64,000 nt of DNA from an uncultured Collinsella sp. (GTDB lineage: Bacteria > Actinomycetota > Coriobacteriia > Coriobacteriales > Coriobacteriaceae). The stretch is from assembly GCA_934654775.1 (NCBI GenBank), contig CAKUGR010000011.1:32681-96680 (forward strand). Direction: 5' to 3'. The first letter of the stretch is position 1; the number at the start of each line of letters is the position of its first letter. The notes below the pieces were generated by a model. The model did no database searches. It was not told the origin of the DNA and saw only the letters and a list, made by a program, of their open reading frames with translations. Shown in pieces: positions 25,811-35,056 of the stretch. Both the position numbers and the translations under genes were made by a program.

Positions 25811-26602
25811 ATGACCGAAACTGCTGCACTCGTCGAGACACGCGACACCAAGCTCGAAATCATCATGGGCCGCGAGGCACTCGACAAGCTCGCCGATGCC
25901 ACGGTGCTGGTACTCGGCTGCGGAGGTGTGGGCTCTAACTGCTGCGAGGCACTTGCCCGTGGCGGCATTGGTCATTTCGTCATTCTGGACAAGGACATCA
26001 TCGCGCCCAGCAATATCAATCGCCAGGCCATCGCCTTTCACAGCACCATCGGCAAGCGCAAGGTTGACGTGATGGGAGCCATGATCCACGATATCAATCC
26101 TGCCGCCACCGTCATCAAGCGTACCGAATACCTGCTGAGCGACAACATCGACGAGTTCTTTGCGAGCGTTTTTGAGCAGACGGGCGGCAAGCTCGACTAC
26201 GTCGTCGACGCCATCGACACCATCTCGGCCAAGCTCACCATTGCCAAATATGCTCAGGACCACGACATTCGTTTGGTCAGTTCCATGGGCGGGGCCAACA
26301 AGCTCCATCCCGAGTGCCTCCGCTTTGCCGACATCTTCGATACGGTACGTGACCCCATGAGCCGCATTATGCGCAAAGAATGTAAGAAGCGCGGAATCAA
26401 GAGCCTACATGTACTGTTTAGCTGCGAGGAATCGGTTAAGACACAGCCCCGCGACCCTTCCAACATCCACGAGCGCACCGAGCTGGGAACTGCCAGTTTT
26501 ATGCCGCCCATCATGGGTCAGATGATTGCCGGCGAGGTTATCCGCCAGATTAGCGGGCGCGGGTGCGAGCGCGTGCGCGCCGATGGCCAGCGCTTGGACT
26601 AG
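25811..26602 (+). CDS. tcdA: tRNA threonylcarbamoyladenosine dehydratase (ThiF/E1-like)
   Basis: ATP-dependent enzyme that cyclises the t6A37 modification of ANN-decoding tRNAs to ct6A. 263 residues: adenylation domain with the nucleotide loop LVLGCGGVGSNCCEALARGG, ILDKDIIAPSNINRQ with the catalytic Arg, VVDAIDTISAKL, and the C-terminal ELGTASFMPPIMGQMIAGEVI. There is no rhodanese or MoeZ-type extension, which favours TcdA over MoeB/ThiF. The ATG at 25811 is spaced six bases from GGAGG; an ATG two codons earlier abuts that site. A TatD-like gene follows 14 bases later. Confidence 0.88.
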   Translation: MTETAALVETRDTKLEIIMGREALDKLADATVLVLGCGGVGSNCCEALARGGIGHFVILDKDIIAPSNINRQAIAFHSTIGKRKVDVMGAMIHDINPAATVIKRTEYLLSDNIDEFFASVFEQTGGKLDYVVDAIDTISAKLTIAKYAQDHDIRLVSSMGGANKLHPECLRFADIFDTVRDPMSRIMRKECKKRGIKSLHVLFSCEESVKTQPRDPSNIHERTELGTASFMPPIMGQMIAGEVIRQISGRGCERVRADGQRLD

Positions 26603-26616
26603 CGGAGCGCGCCGAG

Positions 26617-27399
26617 ATGGAGCCCTGGTTATTTGATGCACACTGCCATCTTGATCTAATGGCTCACCCGGACGTCGTTGCCGATGAGGCAACGACGCTG
26701 GACCTGGTTCTATTTGACTGCGGCGTCGATCCGCGCGACTTTGCACGCGCCAAGAAGCGCGCTTGCAACCGTTCAAATATCTTTGCCGGCATCGGCCTCC
26801 ATCCCTGGTGGCTCGCCGACGGACGATGTGGCAACGCTGAAATCAATCTGCTTTGCGAAGTTGCTGCCCAAGAGCGCTTGATCGGCGAGGTCGGGCTCGA
26901 CTTTTCCGCTCGTTTTGCCGGAAGCGAGCCGCTACAAGTACAGACATTTGACCGGCTCTGCGACGCACTCGTGCAGCACCCTCTTGCCGGGCGCGTGATA
27001 TCAATTCACGCCGTTCGTTCGGCAGGAACCGTGCTGGACGTCCTCGGGTCACATGAATTGCTCACCCCAAGCCCCGACTCCCCCGCTATCATCTTCCACT
27101 GGTTTAGCGGTACCTCGAACGAGTTCGTCCGCGTGCGAAACGCAGGCTGCTTTTTTTCCGTCAAGGAACGCATGCTCGCGTCTAAACGAGGACGCGAATA
27201 CGCACGACAGATTCCACTCGACCGCCTGCTGCTCGAGACTGATGCACCAGCCCGGCCGCAAGCAGATGCAAGCGCACAGCAGCTCATCACATCGCTGAAA
27301 AGCGTCTCTCGGCACATCGCCGAACTTAAAAACTGCGTCGTGGAGAGCGCCGAATCGATCGTTTTGGAAAATTCGCGCTTCATATTTGACTTCCGCTGA
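26617..27399 (+). CDS. TatD-like metal-dependent hydrolase
   Basis: 260 residues, amidohydrolase-like TIM barrel. Metal ligands: HCH in LFDAHCHLD at the N-terminus, the Glu of IGEVGLDFS, His in IISIHAVRS (read VISIHAVRS), His in IIFHWFSG and the Asp of LLLETDAP. TatD enzymes act as DNases or on other phosphoesters; the exact substrate is unknown. The sequence is a divergent member (LFDCGVDPRDF, GIGLHPWW). Likely co-transcribed with tcdA, 14 bases upstream. I start at the ATG at 26617, since the longer frame lies within tcdA. Confidence 0.82.
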   Translation: MEPWLFDAHCHLDLMAHPDVVADEATTLDLVLFDCGVDPRDFARAKKRACNRSNIFAGIGLHPWWLADGRCGNAEINLLCEVAAQERLIGEVGLDFSARFAGSEPLQVQTFDRLCDALVQHPLAGRVISIHAVRSAGTVLDVLGSHELLTPSPDSPAIIFHWFSGTSNEFVRVRNAGCFFSVKERMLASKRGREYARQIPLDRLLLETDAPARPQADASAQQLITSLKSVSRHIAELKNCVVESAESIVLENSRFIFDFR

Positions 27400-27404
27400 C
27401 CCCG

Positions 27405-27634
27405 GTGGGCAAAAAACACCAAATATGAGTACTGTTGCAATGCTAGTAGCATTGTTTTGCGACAAATGAACACCTAGATAATGTACATCCGTTCATTATC
27501 TAGGTGTTTTAGTATGGCTAAAGCCGTTTAAAACAGGCTTTTATCGCTCCCAGGCACTCAGCTAGGGCCTCAAAGGCTTGATTTTGCTGTTACTAAAATA
27601 GTTACAGTACTCATATTTGGCATTTTTTGCCCAC
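27405..27634. repeat. 230-bp AT-rich element with 31-bp terminal inverted repeats (MITE-like)
   Basis: The ends 27405-27435 and 27604-27634 are inverted copies (29 of 31 bases), from GTGGGCAAAAAA to GAGTACTGT. Inside are CAATGC/GCATTG, a 15-bp perfect hairpin AACACCTAGATAATG/CATTATCTAGGTGTT (about 27469-27508) and AAAGCC/GGCTTT. No protein is encoded. It fills the gap between the TatD gene and the convergent PfkB gene and may also end both transcripts. Confidence 0.75.
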
Positions 27635-27678
27635 AGGGTCCCGGAAAGACAACAATTCGACTTCCCGGGACCGCTCAA

Positions 27679-28542
27679 CTATTTAAAAATCGGCGCTCCG
27701 TGGCCCCAAGAACCTTCCATGCCGCATACGGTCGAGGCAAAACCAGCTGCAAAATCGAGCGCATGCTCAATGGCCTCGGGTCCGCCCTCGCCGCGCTTGG
27801 CGAAATCGAGATAGTACATCAAAAAGGAAGTTAGGAACGAGTCACCAGCTCCCATGGTGTCCCTCATGTCCGCTACAGGCTTCGCTGGCTGGCGATAGTA
27901 GCGTTCGCCATCATAGGCGATGCAACCCTCGGCGCCCGCCGTTGCGGACACAAAGCGCGGACCCAGGTTTTTAACCCAAGCGAGGCGCTCGCGAATCTCA
28001 TCTTCGCTCGCGGCATCCGCAGCGCTCAAAAAGGCAAAGTCGACAAACGGAGCAATCTGCTCGTAATACTCGTCGGTGGAATCGTCCGAGAAATCAAACG
28101 AAACAGTAATGCCCGCCGCCTTCAGCTTAGGCAGCTCACGCTCGGTAAAGCAGTAGTTACCCGAATGGACCACATCGAACTGCTTCATATACGCCAGATC
28201 AAAACGATCGAGCACATAGCGCGCATCACCGCGGATGCCGCCCTCGTTCGACCCGAGGAACACACGGTCGCCATCGACCACGGTCACGCGTGCCGCACCG
28301 TTCTCGCCAATGAGCTGCTTGCACTTGGCGAGCTCCACGCCCTCGTCCTCAAGACTCGCAATGACATGCTCGGCTGCAGCATCATTTCCAAAGATGCCCA
28401 TGTAGGCAGAGCGCACGGCACCGCACTTCTTGGCATACACGGCAAAGTTCGCCGCGTTGCCGCCCGGATACATCGTGTGAATATGCTCGTAGCGATCGAC
28501 AACGTTATCGCCAAATCCCAGCGCGTTAACGTTAAATGCCAT
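27679..28542 (-). CDS. PfkB-family sugar kinase, fructoselysine 6-kinase-like
   Basis: 287 residues, ribokinase fold. GGNAANFAVYAKKCG near residue 25, SFDFSDDSTDEYYEQI, and the catalytic DTMGAGDSFLTSFLMYYL with the base Asp near residue 235. The FDFSD and GGNAxNxAVY details resemble FrlD, which phosphorylates fructoselysine, an Amadori product from cooked food; the substrate is an inference. No FrlB-like deglycase or transporter is beside it. Start ATG at 28542 follows GAGGGGAG. Same strand as two HAD phosphatase genes upstream, which suits sugar-phosphate metabolism. Confidence 0.8.
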   Translation of the reverse strand: MAFNVNALGFGDNVVDRYEHIHTMYPGGNAANFAVYAKKCGAVRSAYMGIFGNDAAAEHVIASLEDEGVELAKCKQLIGENGAARVTVVDGDRVFLGSNEGGIRGDARYVLDRFDLAYMKQFDVVHSGNYCFTERELPKLKAAGITVSFDFSDDSTDEYYEQIAPFVDFAFLSAADAASEDEIRERLAWVKNLGPRFVSATAGAEGCIAYDGERYYRQPAKPVADMRDTMGAGDSFLTSFLMYYLDFAKRGEGGPEAIEHALDFAAGFASTVCGMEGSWGHGAPIFK

Positions 28543-28602
28543 GGCATTGCTCCCCTCTCGTGCCAACAAAACCATTGTAATGGCAGCCGCTCCGCACAGT
28601 CT

Positions 28603-29262
28603 CTACGCAAGCTCCAGCAGATCCGGTAGCTGATCGATAACCTTATCCGCCGCATCCTGGCTAAACCCAAAGCGCTCCTCGCGCTTGGCGATTACCGTCA
28701 AGCCGGCCCGCTTGCCCGCGGTAATGCCATACAACGAGTCCTCCACGCAGCAGCAATGGTCCGCAGGCAGCCCCAAGCGGTCTATAGCATGCAGATAGAT
28801 ATCGGGCTCGGGTTTGCTGCGCTCAAACTGCTCACCCGAAACCAAGAACTCAAAGTAATCGCGAATACCGCAGGTATTCAGCACTTCCTCGATATTGTTG
28901 AGGGGCGACGACGACGCCAGCGCAACGCGGACCCCACGGTCTTTAAGCCCTGCCAGCGCCTCAGAGACGCCGAGATTGAGCAGCTTGCTGTAATCACAGG
29001 GATAGGCGCTCGCCCACACTTCATAGCGAGCCTCGGCATCAGCAGGCTCAAGGACGCCCGCCCCTGCGCGCTTGTACCACTCTACAAGCACCTGCTGAAA
29101 ATCTTGATGCGACGAGCCCACGATTGCATTAAGCTCGTCACGCGTTACGGAAATCTGCAGGTAGTCGATAAACTTCTCGAGCTCCTGCTGATAGTAAAAC
29201 TCGGTATCGACCAAAACGCCGTCCATGTCAAAGATAACGGCGTCGAACGGAAATGCGGACAC
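28603..29262 (-). CDS. HAD-superfamily hydrolase, beta-phosphoglucomutase-like
   Basis: 219 residues. Motif I FDMDGVLVDTE with both catalytic Asp, motif II VALASSS, Lys in RSKPEPDIYLHA and motif IV CVEDSLYGITAGKRAG. The cap is the helical type of the PGMB/phosphatase subfamily. It may be a sugar-phosphate phosphatase or phosphomutase; sequence does not decide. Start is the GTG at 29262 with GGGAGGG before it. It lies between the PfkB kinase and a Cof-type phosphatase, all on one strand. Confidence 0.85.
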   Translation of the reverse strand: MSAFPFDAVIFDMDGVLVDTEFYYQQELEKFIDYLQISVTRDELNAIVGSSHQDFQQVLVEWYKRAGAGVLEPADAEARYEVWASAYPCDYSKLLNLGVSEALAGLKDRGVRVALASSSPLNNIEEVLNTCGIRDYFEFLVSGEQFERSKPEPDIYLHAIDRLGLPADHCCCVEDSLYGITAGKRAGLTVIAKREERFGFSQDAADKVIDQLPDLLELA

Positions 29263-29325
29263 GGCACCCTCCCTAACAAAAAGGCGCCCGCAAGCGGACG
29301 CCCGAACCATGCACTATCGGCGATT

Positions 29326-30168
29326 CTAACCCAGCAGCTTGTCGAGTGCCACCGCGATGCCGTCTTCGTTGTTATTGGCGGTCACCATCTGAGCCACAGC
29401 CTTGACCTCGTCGACGGCGTTGCCCATGGCAACACCCGTGCCCGCCCACTCGATCATGGACTTATCGTTCTGGCCGTCGCCAAACGATACGACCTCGCTG
29501 GCATCGATGCCAAGCTTGGGCAGAGCGCCCTGAAGCGCACGTGCCTTATCGATACCGGGCGCCGTAAACTCAAAGTACCAGTCGGCCGTAAACATACCCG
29601 AAAGCGTCTCGGTAAAGGGCGCGTACATCTCCTCGTGATGCGTCTGCAGATAGGCCGGATCGCCCGCGGTGAGCAGCTTGTCCACCGGATAGGCATCCGC
29701 GACCTCATGAAGGCTCTCGACCTCGCGGATCTTAAGGTCGCACGCATCGCGCTCATACTTGACGATATTCTTCTGAGAGCCATCGGGCAGAGTAATCATG
29801 CAGTGATACGAGTCCACGACATGCAGATCGCGGCCAAGAGAGATCATGGGAATCACGTCAAAGTTACGCAGGTGGTCGAGCAGGCGATGAAGCTCGTCAA
29901 CCGGCATAGCTTGGTCAAACAGAACCTCGTCGGTCTGGGCATCGACCACGTGCGCACCGTTAAAGGCCACCAGCAGGCCATCGTGGTTCTGAAGGTCGAG
30001 CTCCTGCGCCAGGGCATGAAGGCCCCATGCAGGACGGCCCGAAGCCAAGATGAGCTTAATGCCCGACTCCTGCGCCGCGAGCAGTTTCTCGCGCGTGCGT
30101 GGGCTGATCACCTTCTGGTCGTTGGTGAGCGTACCGTCGATATCCATTGCGATGGCCTTGATTGCCAT
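29326..30168 (-). CDS. Cof-type HAD sugar-phosphate phosphatase
   Basis: 280 residues. Motif I AMDIDGTLTNDQKVIS, motif II ILASGRPAWG, the large C2 cap, Lys near DKARALQGALPKLGI and motif IV VSFGDGQNDKSMIEWAGTGVAMGNA. This is the Cof/YidA group that dephosphorylates sugar phosphates and cofactors such as FMN or PLP. ATG at 30168 follows AGGGAGG. Confidence 0.88.
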   Translation of the reverse strand: MAIKAIAMDIDGTLTNDQKVISPRTREKLLAAQESGIKLILASGRPAWGLHALAQELDLQNHDGLLVAFNGAHVVDAQTDEVLFDQAMPVDELHRLLDHLRNFDVIPMISLGRDLHVVDSYHCMITLPDGSQKNIVKYERDACDLKIREVESLHEVADAYPVDKLLTAGDPAYLQTHHEEMYAPFTETLSGMFTADWYFEFTAPGIDKARALQGALPKLGIDASEVVSFGDGQNDKSMIEWAGTGVAMGNAVDEVKAVAQMVTANNNEDGIAVALDKLLG

Positions 30169-30457
30169 ATGTGCCTCCCTGTCATTAAGCAACCTTGTCT
30201 GAGTCATCATACAGAATGCCCGCCACGCCTCTGTTTGCAACGGGTAAAAAGCTATATTGTCCCGAACATGAACGGCGTGCAGTCGTTGAGCTCAATCGCT
30301 CGGGTCAAATACGTCTGTTAGCGACTCTCATCCGTCGGTGCGCCCTCGACGATTACGATTCCCGCCGAGGCACCCAGCGCGCTGGCGCCGACCTCGATAA
30401 ACGCACGATTCTCCTCATAGATATGAATGCCGTCCGCTGCCTTATTCATCCAGACAG
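30169..30457. other. Gap without a supported gene
   Basis: About 290 bases upstream of the Cof gene. A TATATT (30253-30258) and a 17-codon frame (ATG at 30268) are visible, but the -35 spacing is poor and no site precedes the ATG, so I call no gene or RNA here. Confidence 0.5.
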
Positions 30458-30493
30458 CAAAGGGCCCGCATCCCAACGGATTCGGGCCCCTTT
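30458..30493. terminator. Bidirectional terminator after pgi
   Basis: GGGCCCGcATCC / GGATtCGGGCCC stem with a CAAC loop, flanked by AAA and TTT. Confidence 0.7.
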
Positions 30494-30521
30494 CTGCTTA
30501 ACGCTTAATCAGCGGCAAAGA

Positions 30522-32216
30522 CTACTTGCGGTGAGCGCGGTAGAACTCGATGAGCGCCTGGGTCGAAGCGTCCTGCTCGGCCTTGGCAGCGTCGTCATGG
30601 AAAGCAGGGGTGATCTGCTTGGCAAGCTGCTTGCCCAGCTCGACACCCCACTGGTCGTAGGAGTCGATGCCCCAGACCGTACCCTCGACAAACACGATGT
30701 GCTCGTACAGGGCGATGAGTTCGCCGAGCGCAAACGGGCTCAGCGTGTCACCGAAGATAGAGGTCGTCGGACGGTTGCCCTCAAAGCAGCGGGCCGGGAC
30801 GATCTGCTCGGGCGTGCCCTCGGCGCGCACCTCGTCGGCCGTCTTGCCAAAGGCGAGCGCCTTGGTCTGAGCCAGGAAGTTGCCCAGGAACAGCTCGTGG
30901 ACGTCCTGGCCGTTGTCGGTCGCGGGGTTGGCGGTGTTGGCGAAAGCGATAAAGTCGGCCGGAACAACCACGGTGCCCTGGTGCAGCAGCTGATAGAAGG
31001 CGTGCTGGCCATTGGTGCCGGGCTCGCCCCAGAAGATCTCACCGGTATCGGAGGTCACGGCGCTGCCGTCCCAGCGGACGTGCTTGCCGTTGGACTCCAT
31101 GGTGAGCTGCTGCAGGTAGGCCGGGAAGCGGTGCAGGTACTGGCTGTACGGAAGCACGGCATGGCTCTTGGAGCCGAAGAAGTTGACGTACCAGACGTTG
31201 AGCAGGCCCATCAGCGCGACGGCGTTGTTCTCGAGCGGCGTGTTGCAGAAGTACTCGTCGATGGCGTGGAAGCCCTCGAGGAACTGCTGGAAGCGCTCGG
31301 GGCCGAGCACGACGATCAGAGACAGACCCACGGCGGAGTCAACAGAGTAGCGGCCGCCGACCCAGTTCCAGAAACCGAAGGCGTTGGCCGGGTCGATACC
31401 GAAGGCCTCGACCTTCTCGAGCGCGGTGGAGACGGCGACGAAGTGCTTGGCCACAGCCTCGGCGTTCTGCTCATCGGAGCCGTCGATGGCGCCCTGCGCC
31501 TTGAGCTGCTCGAGCATCCAGGTCTTGACCTCGCGGGCATTGGTGAGGGTCTCGAGCGTGGTGAAGGTCTTGGAGACGATGATCACGAGCGTGGTCTCGG
31601 GGTCCAGACCCTTGAGCTTCTCGGCCTGATCGTTGGGGTCGATGTTGGAGATGTAGCGGCAGTCGATACCGGCGTCGGCATAGGGACGCAGGGCCTCGTA
31701 GGCCATGACCGGGCCCAGGTCGGAGCCACCGATGCCGATGGACACCAGGTGCTCGATCTTCTTACCGGTAACGCCCTTCCACTCACCGGAGCGCACGCGC
31801 TCGGCGAAGGCATACATGCGGTCGAGGACCTCGTGCACGTCGGCGACGACGTCCTGGCCGTCAACGATGAGCTGGCCCTTCTCGCTTGCCGGACGGCGAA
31901 GCGCGGTGTGCAGGACGGCACGGTCCTCGGTGGTGTTGATGTGCTCGCCGGAGAACATGGCGTCGCGGCGCTCCTCGAGCTTTACCTCGCGGGCAAGATC
32001 GCACAGCAGCTTGACGGTCTCATCGGTCACCAGGTTCTTGGATAGATCGAAGTGAAGGTCGCCGGCGTCAAAGCTCAGCTTGTTCACGCGGTCGGCGTCA
32101 GCAGCAAACCAGGCCTTGAGGTCGATGCCCTCGGCCTCGAGCTTCTCCTGATGGGCCTCGAGCGCCTTCCAAGCGGCGGTCGACGTAGCGTCGATAGGTG
32201 CGGCAACAGTTGCCAT
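30522..32216 (-). CDS. pgi: Glucose-6-phosphate isomerase
   Basis: Glucose 6-phosphate to fructose 6-phosphate in glycolysis. 564 residues, the long bacterial/eukaryotic-type family. Seen are [46 protein letters not shown] with the active-site region, the catalytic Glu in [14 protein letters not shown] with His following, and the C-terminal [18 protein letters not shown] at 32216 follows GAGGAGGA. It feeds on glucose 6-phosphate made by TreC and other enzymes. Monocistronic between terminators. Confidence 0.97.
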   Translation of the reverse strand: MATVAAPIDATSTAAWKALEAHQEKLEAEGIDLKAWFAADADRVNKLSFDAGDLHFDLSKNLVTDETVKLLCDLAREVKLEERRDAMFSGEHINTTEDRAVLHTALRRPASEKGQLIVDGQDVVADVHEVLDRMYAFAERVRSGEWKGVTGKKIEHLVSIGIGGSDLGPVMAYEALRPYADAGIDCRYISNIDPNDQAEKLKGLDPETTLVIIVSKTFTTLETLTNAREVKTWMLEQLKAQGAIDGSDEQNAEAVAKHFVAVSTALEKVEAFGIDPANAFGFWNWVGGRYSVDSAVGLSLIVVLGPERFQQFLEGFHAIDEYFCNTPLENNAVALMGLLNVWYVNFFGSKSHAVLPYSQYLHRFPAYLQQLTMESNGKHVRWDGSAVTSDTGEIFWGEPGTNGQHAFYQLLHQGTVVVPADFIAFANTANPATDNGQDVHELFLGNFLAQTKALAFGKTADEVRAEGTPEQIVPARCFEGNRPTTSIFGDTLSPFALGELIALYEHIVFVEGTVWGIDSYDQWGVELGKQLAKQITPAFHDDAAKAEQDASTQALIEFYRAHRK

Positions 32217-32356
32217 AAAGTCCTCCTCAGCATACGGGCGCACTCCTCCATGCGCCCGGATAATCAGATGCCCCTATTCTAACGCATGTCAAGACTGCAA
32301 TCAGCGAGCGTTGCCAATCCGCCCCCTAACGGCGACTGACCAAAAAGGGGCAGATT

Positions 32357-32932
32357 CTATGCTGTAGCGCATACGCTGCCGAGCAGCTCGCGCAAGGGAG
32401 AGCCGATGCCGTCCAACAGCTCAGGAGCAATAATGGCAAAGACGGGGACCTCGCCGGCACCCACGGCCTCGGGCACGTTTCCCTCCGAGACAATGCACCC
32501 GTAGGGAACAAAGCCGTCTTCGCCGGCATCGAGCGCCGCCATGCGACGCGCGAGTTCGCGCGCAAAGCCCGCCGTATCGGCATCGCCGATCGCCAGGACA
32601 AAGTCCACGCCCTCATCGGTCGCCAGGGCCACGGCCTCGTCGATCAACTCGTCTCCCCCGTCGCCCTCAACCGAGCCACAGCGAAAAAGCACACGTTCGA
32701 GCAGAGCTCGATCAAGCGAGCCGAGTGCTGCCGAGACGAGCTCATCGCGCGTATGTTTGTCACCGCCCAGTACAACCAGCGCCTTGGTGCCACCGTAGTG
32801 AGCGACCAATCGCCCGCACCAGCGAGCCACATCTCCATCCGCAACAAGGCGCGTCGGCATACCAAACCCATAATTGACCATCTTTCCCACAACCCTTCCG
32901 TGCGTATAGGCGGTATCGATCGTTAGGCTCAT
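32357..32932 (-). CDS. Iron-alcohol-dehydrogenase-like N-terminal domain protein, truncated and degenerate
   Basis: 191 residues that look like only the nucleotide-binding half of an iron-containing (group III) alcohol dehydrogenase: YGFGMPTRLVADGDVARWCGRL, HYGGTKALVVLGGD, and GVDFVLAIGDADTAGFARELA, which takes the place of the usual VLAIGGGSVIDSAK. The glycine loop that binds NAD phosphate is replaced and the metal-binding C-terminal half (His cluster) is missing, without an obvious downstream remnant. So it is not an active dehydrogenase; it could be a fixed single-domain protein or a decaying gene. The frame is open and codon use is normal, which favours a kept gene. Confidence 0.65.
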   Translation of the reverse strand: MSLTIDTAYTHGRVVGKMVNYGFGMPTRLVADGDVARWCGRLVAHYGGTKALVVLGGDKHTRDELVSAALGSLDRALLERVLFRCGSVEGDGGDELIDEAVALATDEGVDFVLAIGDADTAGFARELARRMAALDAGEDGFVPYGCIVSEGNVPEAVGAGEVPVFAIIAPELLDGIGSPLRELLGSVCATA

Positions 32933-33031
32933 GCTACGAAGCGAGCTTTTCCGAGCTGTTTCGCACTCTTTAGGGCTGCGTTAAAAACCCGATGCAGCCG
33001 CACGACCATACCTGCCAAAAAGGGACAGGTT

Positions 33032-33074
33032 TTGACGGTGTCCAGTCGAGCAGGTATTATCGAACAGGTATTCG
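33032..33074 (+). promoter_or_regulatory. Sigma-70 promoter with LexA (SOS) box before the Y-family polymerase
   Basis: -35 TTGACG (33032-33037), 17 bases, -10 TATTAT (33055-33060), directly followed by CGAACAGGTATTCG (33061-33074), which differs by one base from the Gram-positive LexA consensus CGAAC-N4-GTTCG. Binding there would block transcription until DNA damage. Confidence 0.8.
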
Positions 33075-33105
33075 ATAAGAACATGTGTTTGATGGGAGGG
33101 CTCGG

Positions 33106-34611
33106 ATGGCGCACGAGCAGCACACCTACATCTGCATCGACCTCAAGACGTTTTATGCCAGCGTCGAGTGTGTCGACCGTGGGCTCGATCCGCTCACCAC
33201 CAACCTGGTCGTTGCCGACGAATCGCGCGGGCGCACGACCATCTGCCTCGCTATCACCCAAGCCATGAAGGACCTCGGCATCCATAACCGCTGCCGCCTG
33301 TTCGAGATTCCCGATGGCATCGACTACATCAAGGCCATGCCGCGCATGCAGCACTACATGGAGGTATCGGCGCAAATCTACGGCATCTATCTGGAATACG
33401 TCAGTCCGCAGGACGTGCATGTCTATTCCATCGATGAGTGCTTTATCGACGTCACCCCCTATCTAGACCTCTATCACACCGATGCCGAGGGCTTCGCCTG
33501 TATGCTGCGCGACGAGGTCTTGGGGCGCACCGGCATCACGGCGACGGTCGGCATCGGCCCCAATCTATTCCAGGCAAAAGTGGCGCTCGATATCACCGCC
33601 AAACACGTGCCCAGCCGCATCGGCAAGCTCGATGACGAAACCTTTCGCAAGGAGATCTGGCCCCACCGCCCCATTACGGATATCTGGGGCATCGGCCCCG
33701 GCGTGGCAGCGCGGCTCGAAAAGTACGGTGTCTATGACCTGATGGGCGTCGCCGCGCTCGATGAAACCCTGCTCTACGACGAGCTCGGCGTCAATGCCGA
33801 GTACCTGATCGACCACGCCTTTGGACGCGAACCAACGACCATCGCCGATATTCAGGCTTACCGCCCGCAGGCAACCTCGACCACCACGGGACAGGTGCTC
33901 TCGAAGGGCTATGCCTACGAGCAAGCCTATACCGTTTTGCGCGAAATGGTCGATGCCGCCGTGCTGGACTTGGTCGATAAACACGTGGTGTGCGACAGCA
34001 TTTCGCTCTTTGTGGGCTATGCGAGCGAGCGCGCCGACATCCGCCGACTCGATGCCAGCGGCACGGCGCAATACGTCGACGGGTGTGGGCATCTGCGCTC
34101 GAGCACGTCGGGCATCGAACCCGCAGCGACTGACGGCCCCGAGCTCGCGCCCCGTGCCCCCAAACCCGTTCAGCAGGATGACGAACGACGTCGTTTGGTG
34201 CGAGAAGCACAAGCGATCGACGGCGTCTTTGTGGGCGAGCACGGCGGCAAGCCGCGTGGTGGCTACGCTGCGCTCTTCGCGCACTCCAATGCCTCGCGCA
34301 AGCTGCCCGAGCGCACCAATTCGTTCAAGAAGATCATGGGCTATTTTGACGACCTATGGGCACAGACTGTCGATCCCAAGCGACCGGTCAAACGCATCAA
34401 CCTTGGTTTTGGCAACCTGATGCCCGAAGAGTTCGCCACCATCGACCTGTTTAGCGACGTGGAAGCCGATGAGCGTGAACGCGACCTAGCCCGCGCCGTG
34501 CTGGCCGTAAAAGGCAAATACGGCAAGAACGCCCTGGTGAAAGGGTTGAGCTTTACCGCCGGCGCCACCGCGCGTGAGCGCAACGACCAGGTAGGAGGAC
34601 ATCGTGCCTAA
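33106..34611 (+). CDS. Y-family DNA polymerase (UmuC/DinB-like)
   Basis: Error-prone translesion polymerase. 501 residues. Palm residues: Asp in CIDLKTFYASVECVDRG and Asp-Glu in VYSIDECFIDVTPY; helix-hairpin-helix region with ITDIWGIGPGVAARLEKYGVYDLMG; little-finger domain up to residue ~330; then a long C-terminal part with NSFKKIMGYFDDLW typical of Gram-positive UvrX/YqjW-type proteins. ATG at 33106 follows GGGAGGG. It has an SOS box and is coupled by an 8-base overlap to a YolD-like gene, the usual partner of this polymerase branch. Confidence 0.92.
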   Translation: MAHEQHTYICIDLKTFYASVECVDRGLDPLTTNLVVADESRGRTTICLAITQAMKDLGIHNRCRLFEIPDGIDYIKAMPRMQHYMEVSAQIYGIYLEYVSPQDVHVYSIDECFIDVTPYLDLYHTDAEGFACMLRDEVLGRTGITATVGIGPNLFQAKVALDITAKHVPSRIGKLDDETFRKEIWPHRPITDIWGIGPGVAARLEKYGVYDLMGVAALDETLLYDELGVNAEYLIDHAFGREPTTIADIQAYRPQATSTTTGQVLSKGYAYEQAYTVLREMVDAAVLDLVDKHVVCDSISLFVGYASERADIRRLDASGTAQYVDGCGHLRSSTSGIEPAATDGPELAPRAPKPVQQDDERRRLVREAQAIDGVFVGEHGGKPRGGYAALFAHSNASRKLPERTNSFKKIMGYFDDLWAQTVDPKRPVKRINLGFGNLMPEEFATIDLFSDVEADERERDLARAVLAVKGKYGKNALVKGLSFTAGATARERNDQVGGHRA

Positions 34612-35029
34612 GCCCAAGCAACAGCCCATGCGTCCGCCGACGGCCTTTGAGCGTCTGGCAGACCCCGAGGGGAGGCGTCGCGCCGCCGACCCAAAGCTCA
34701 CCGCCAGCGGGTCCGTCCGCGCTAACCGCGCCGCACAGTTTATGCCCTTTGCTGCACTGACGGGATACTACGAACTCGTACGCAAACAAGAGATCGCTGT
34801 CGAGCCCAAGTGCGAGCTCACAGAGGAGAAAGCCCTCGAGCTTTCGCATAAGCTCGAGGGCCTCAAACGTGGCGACCTGGTCCGCGTCACCTATTACGAT
34901 ACGTACGGCTATCGCGCTCGCACGGGCATCCTTGACGAAGTGCTCCCCGCTTTCAAGTTGCTCAAACTCAAAGACATCGCCATCGACTTCGACGATATCC
35001 AAGACGTTGAGCTACGCGGTCGAGCCTAG
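34604..35029 (+). CDS. YolD-like protein
   Basis: 141 residues from a GTG that overlaps the polymerase gene by 8 bases, with AGGAGG before it. Contains RANRAAQFMPFAALTGYYELVR and VRVTYYDTYGYRARTGILDEV, typical of the YolD family, which pairs with UvrX-type Y-family polymerases and is thought to act like a UmuD substitute. Same SOS-controlled operon as the polymerase. Mechanism is not established. Confidence 0.85.
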   Translation: MPKPKQQPMRPPTAFERLADPEGRRRAADPKLTASGSVRANRAAQFMPFAALTGYYELVRKQEIAVEPKCELTEEKALELSHKLEGLKRGDLVRVTYYDTYGYRARTGILDEVLPAFKLLKLKDIAIDFDDIQDVELRGRA

Positions 35030-35056
35030 CGACGTTTCCTGCGCCAAGCACGCGCC

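Noticed and set aside
30253..30321. Possible leader RNA with a 17-codon frame (ATG at 30268) ending at the pgi terminator
   Set aside because: The -35/-10 spacing is wrong, there is no RBS, and the terminator is better explained by pgi.
34604..35029. YolD-like protein as antitoxin
   Set aside because: Coupling to a Y-family polymerase and the SOS box explain it better.
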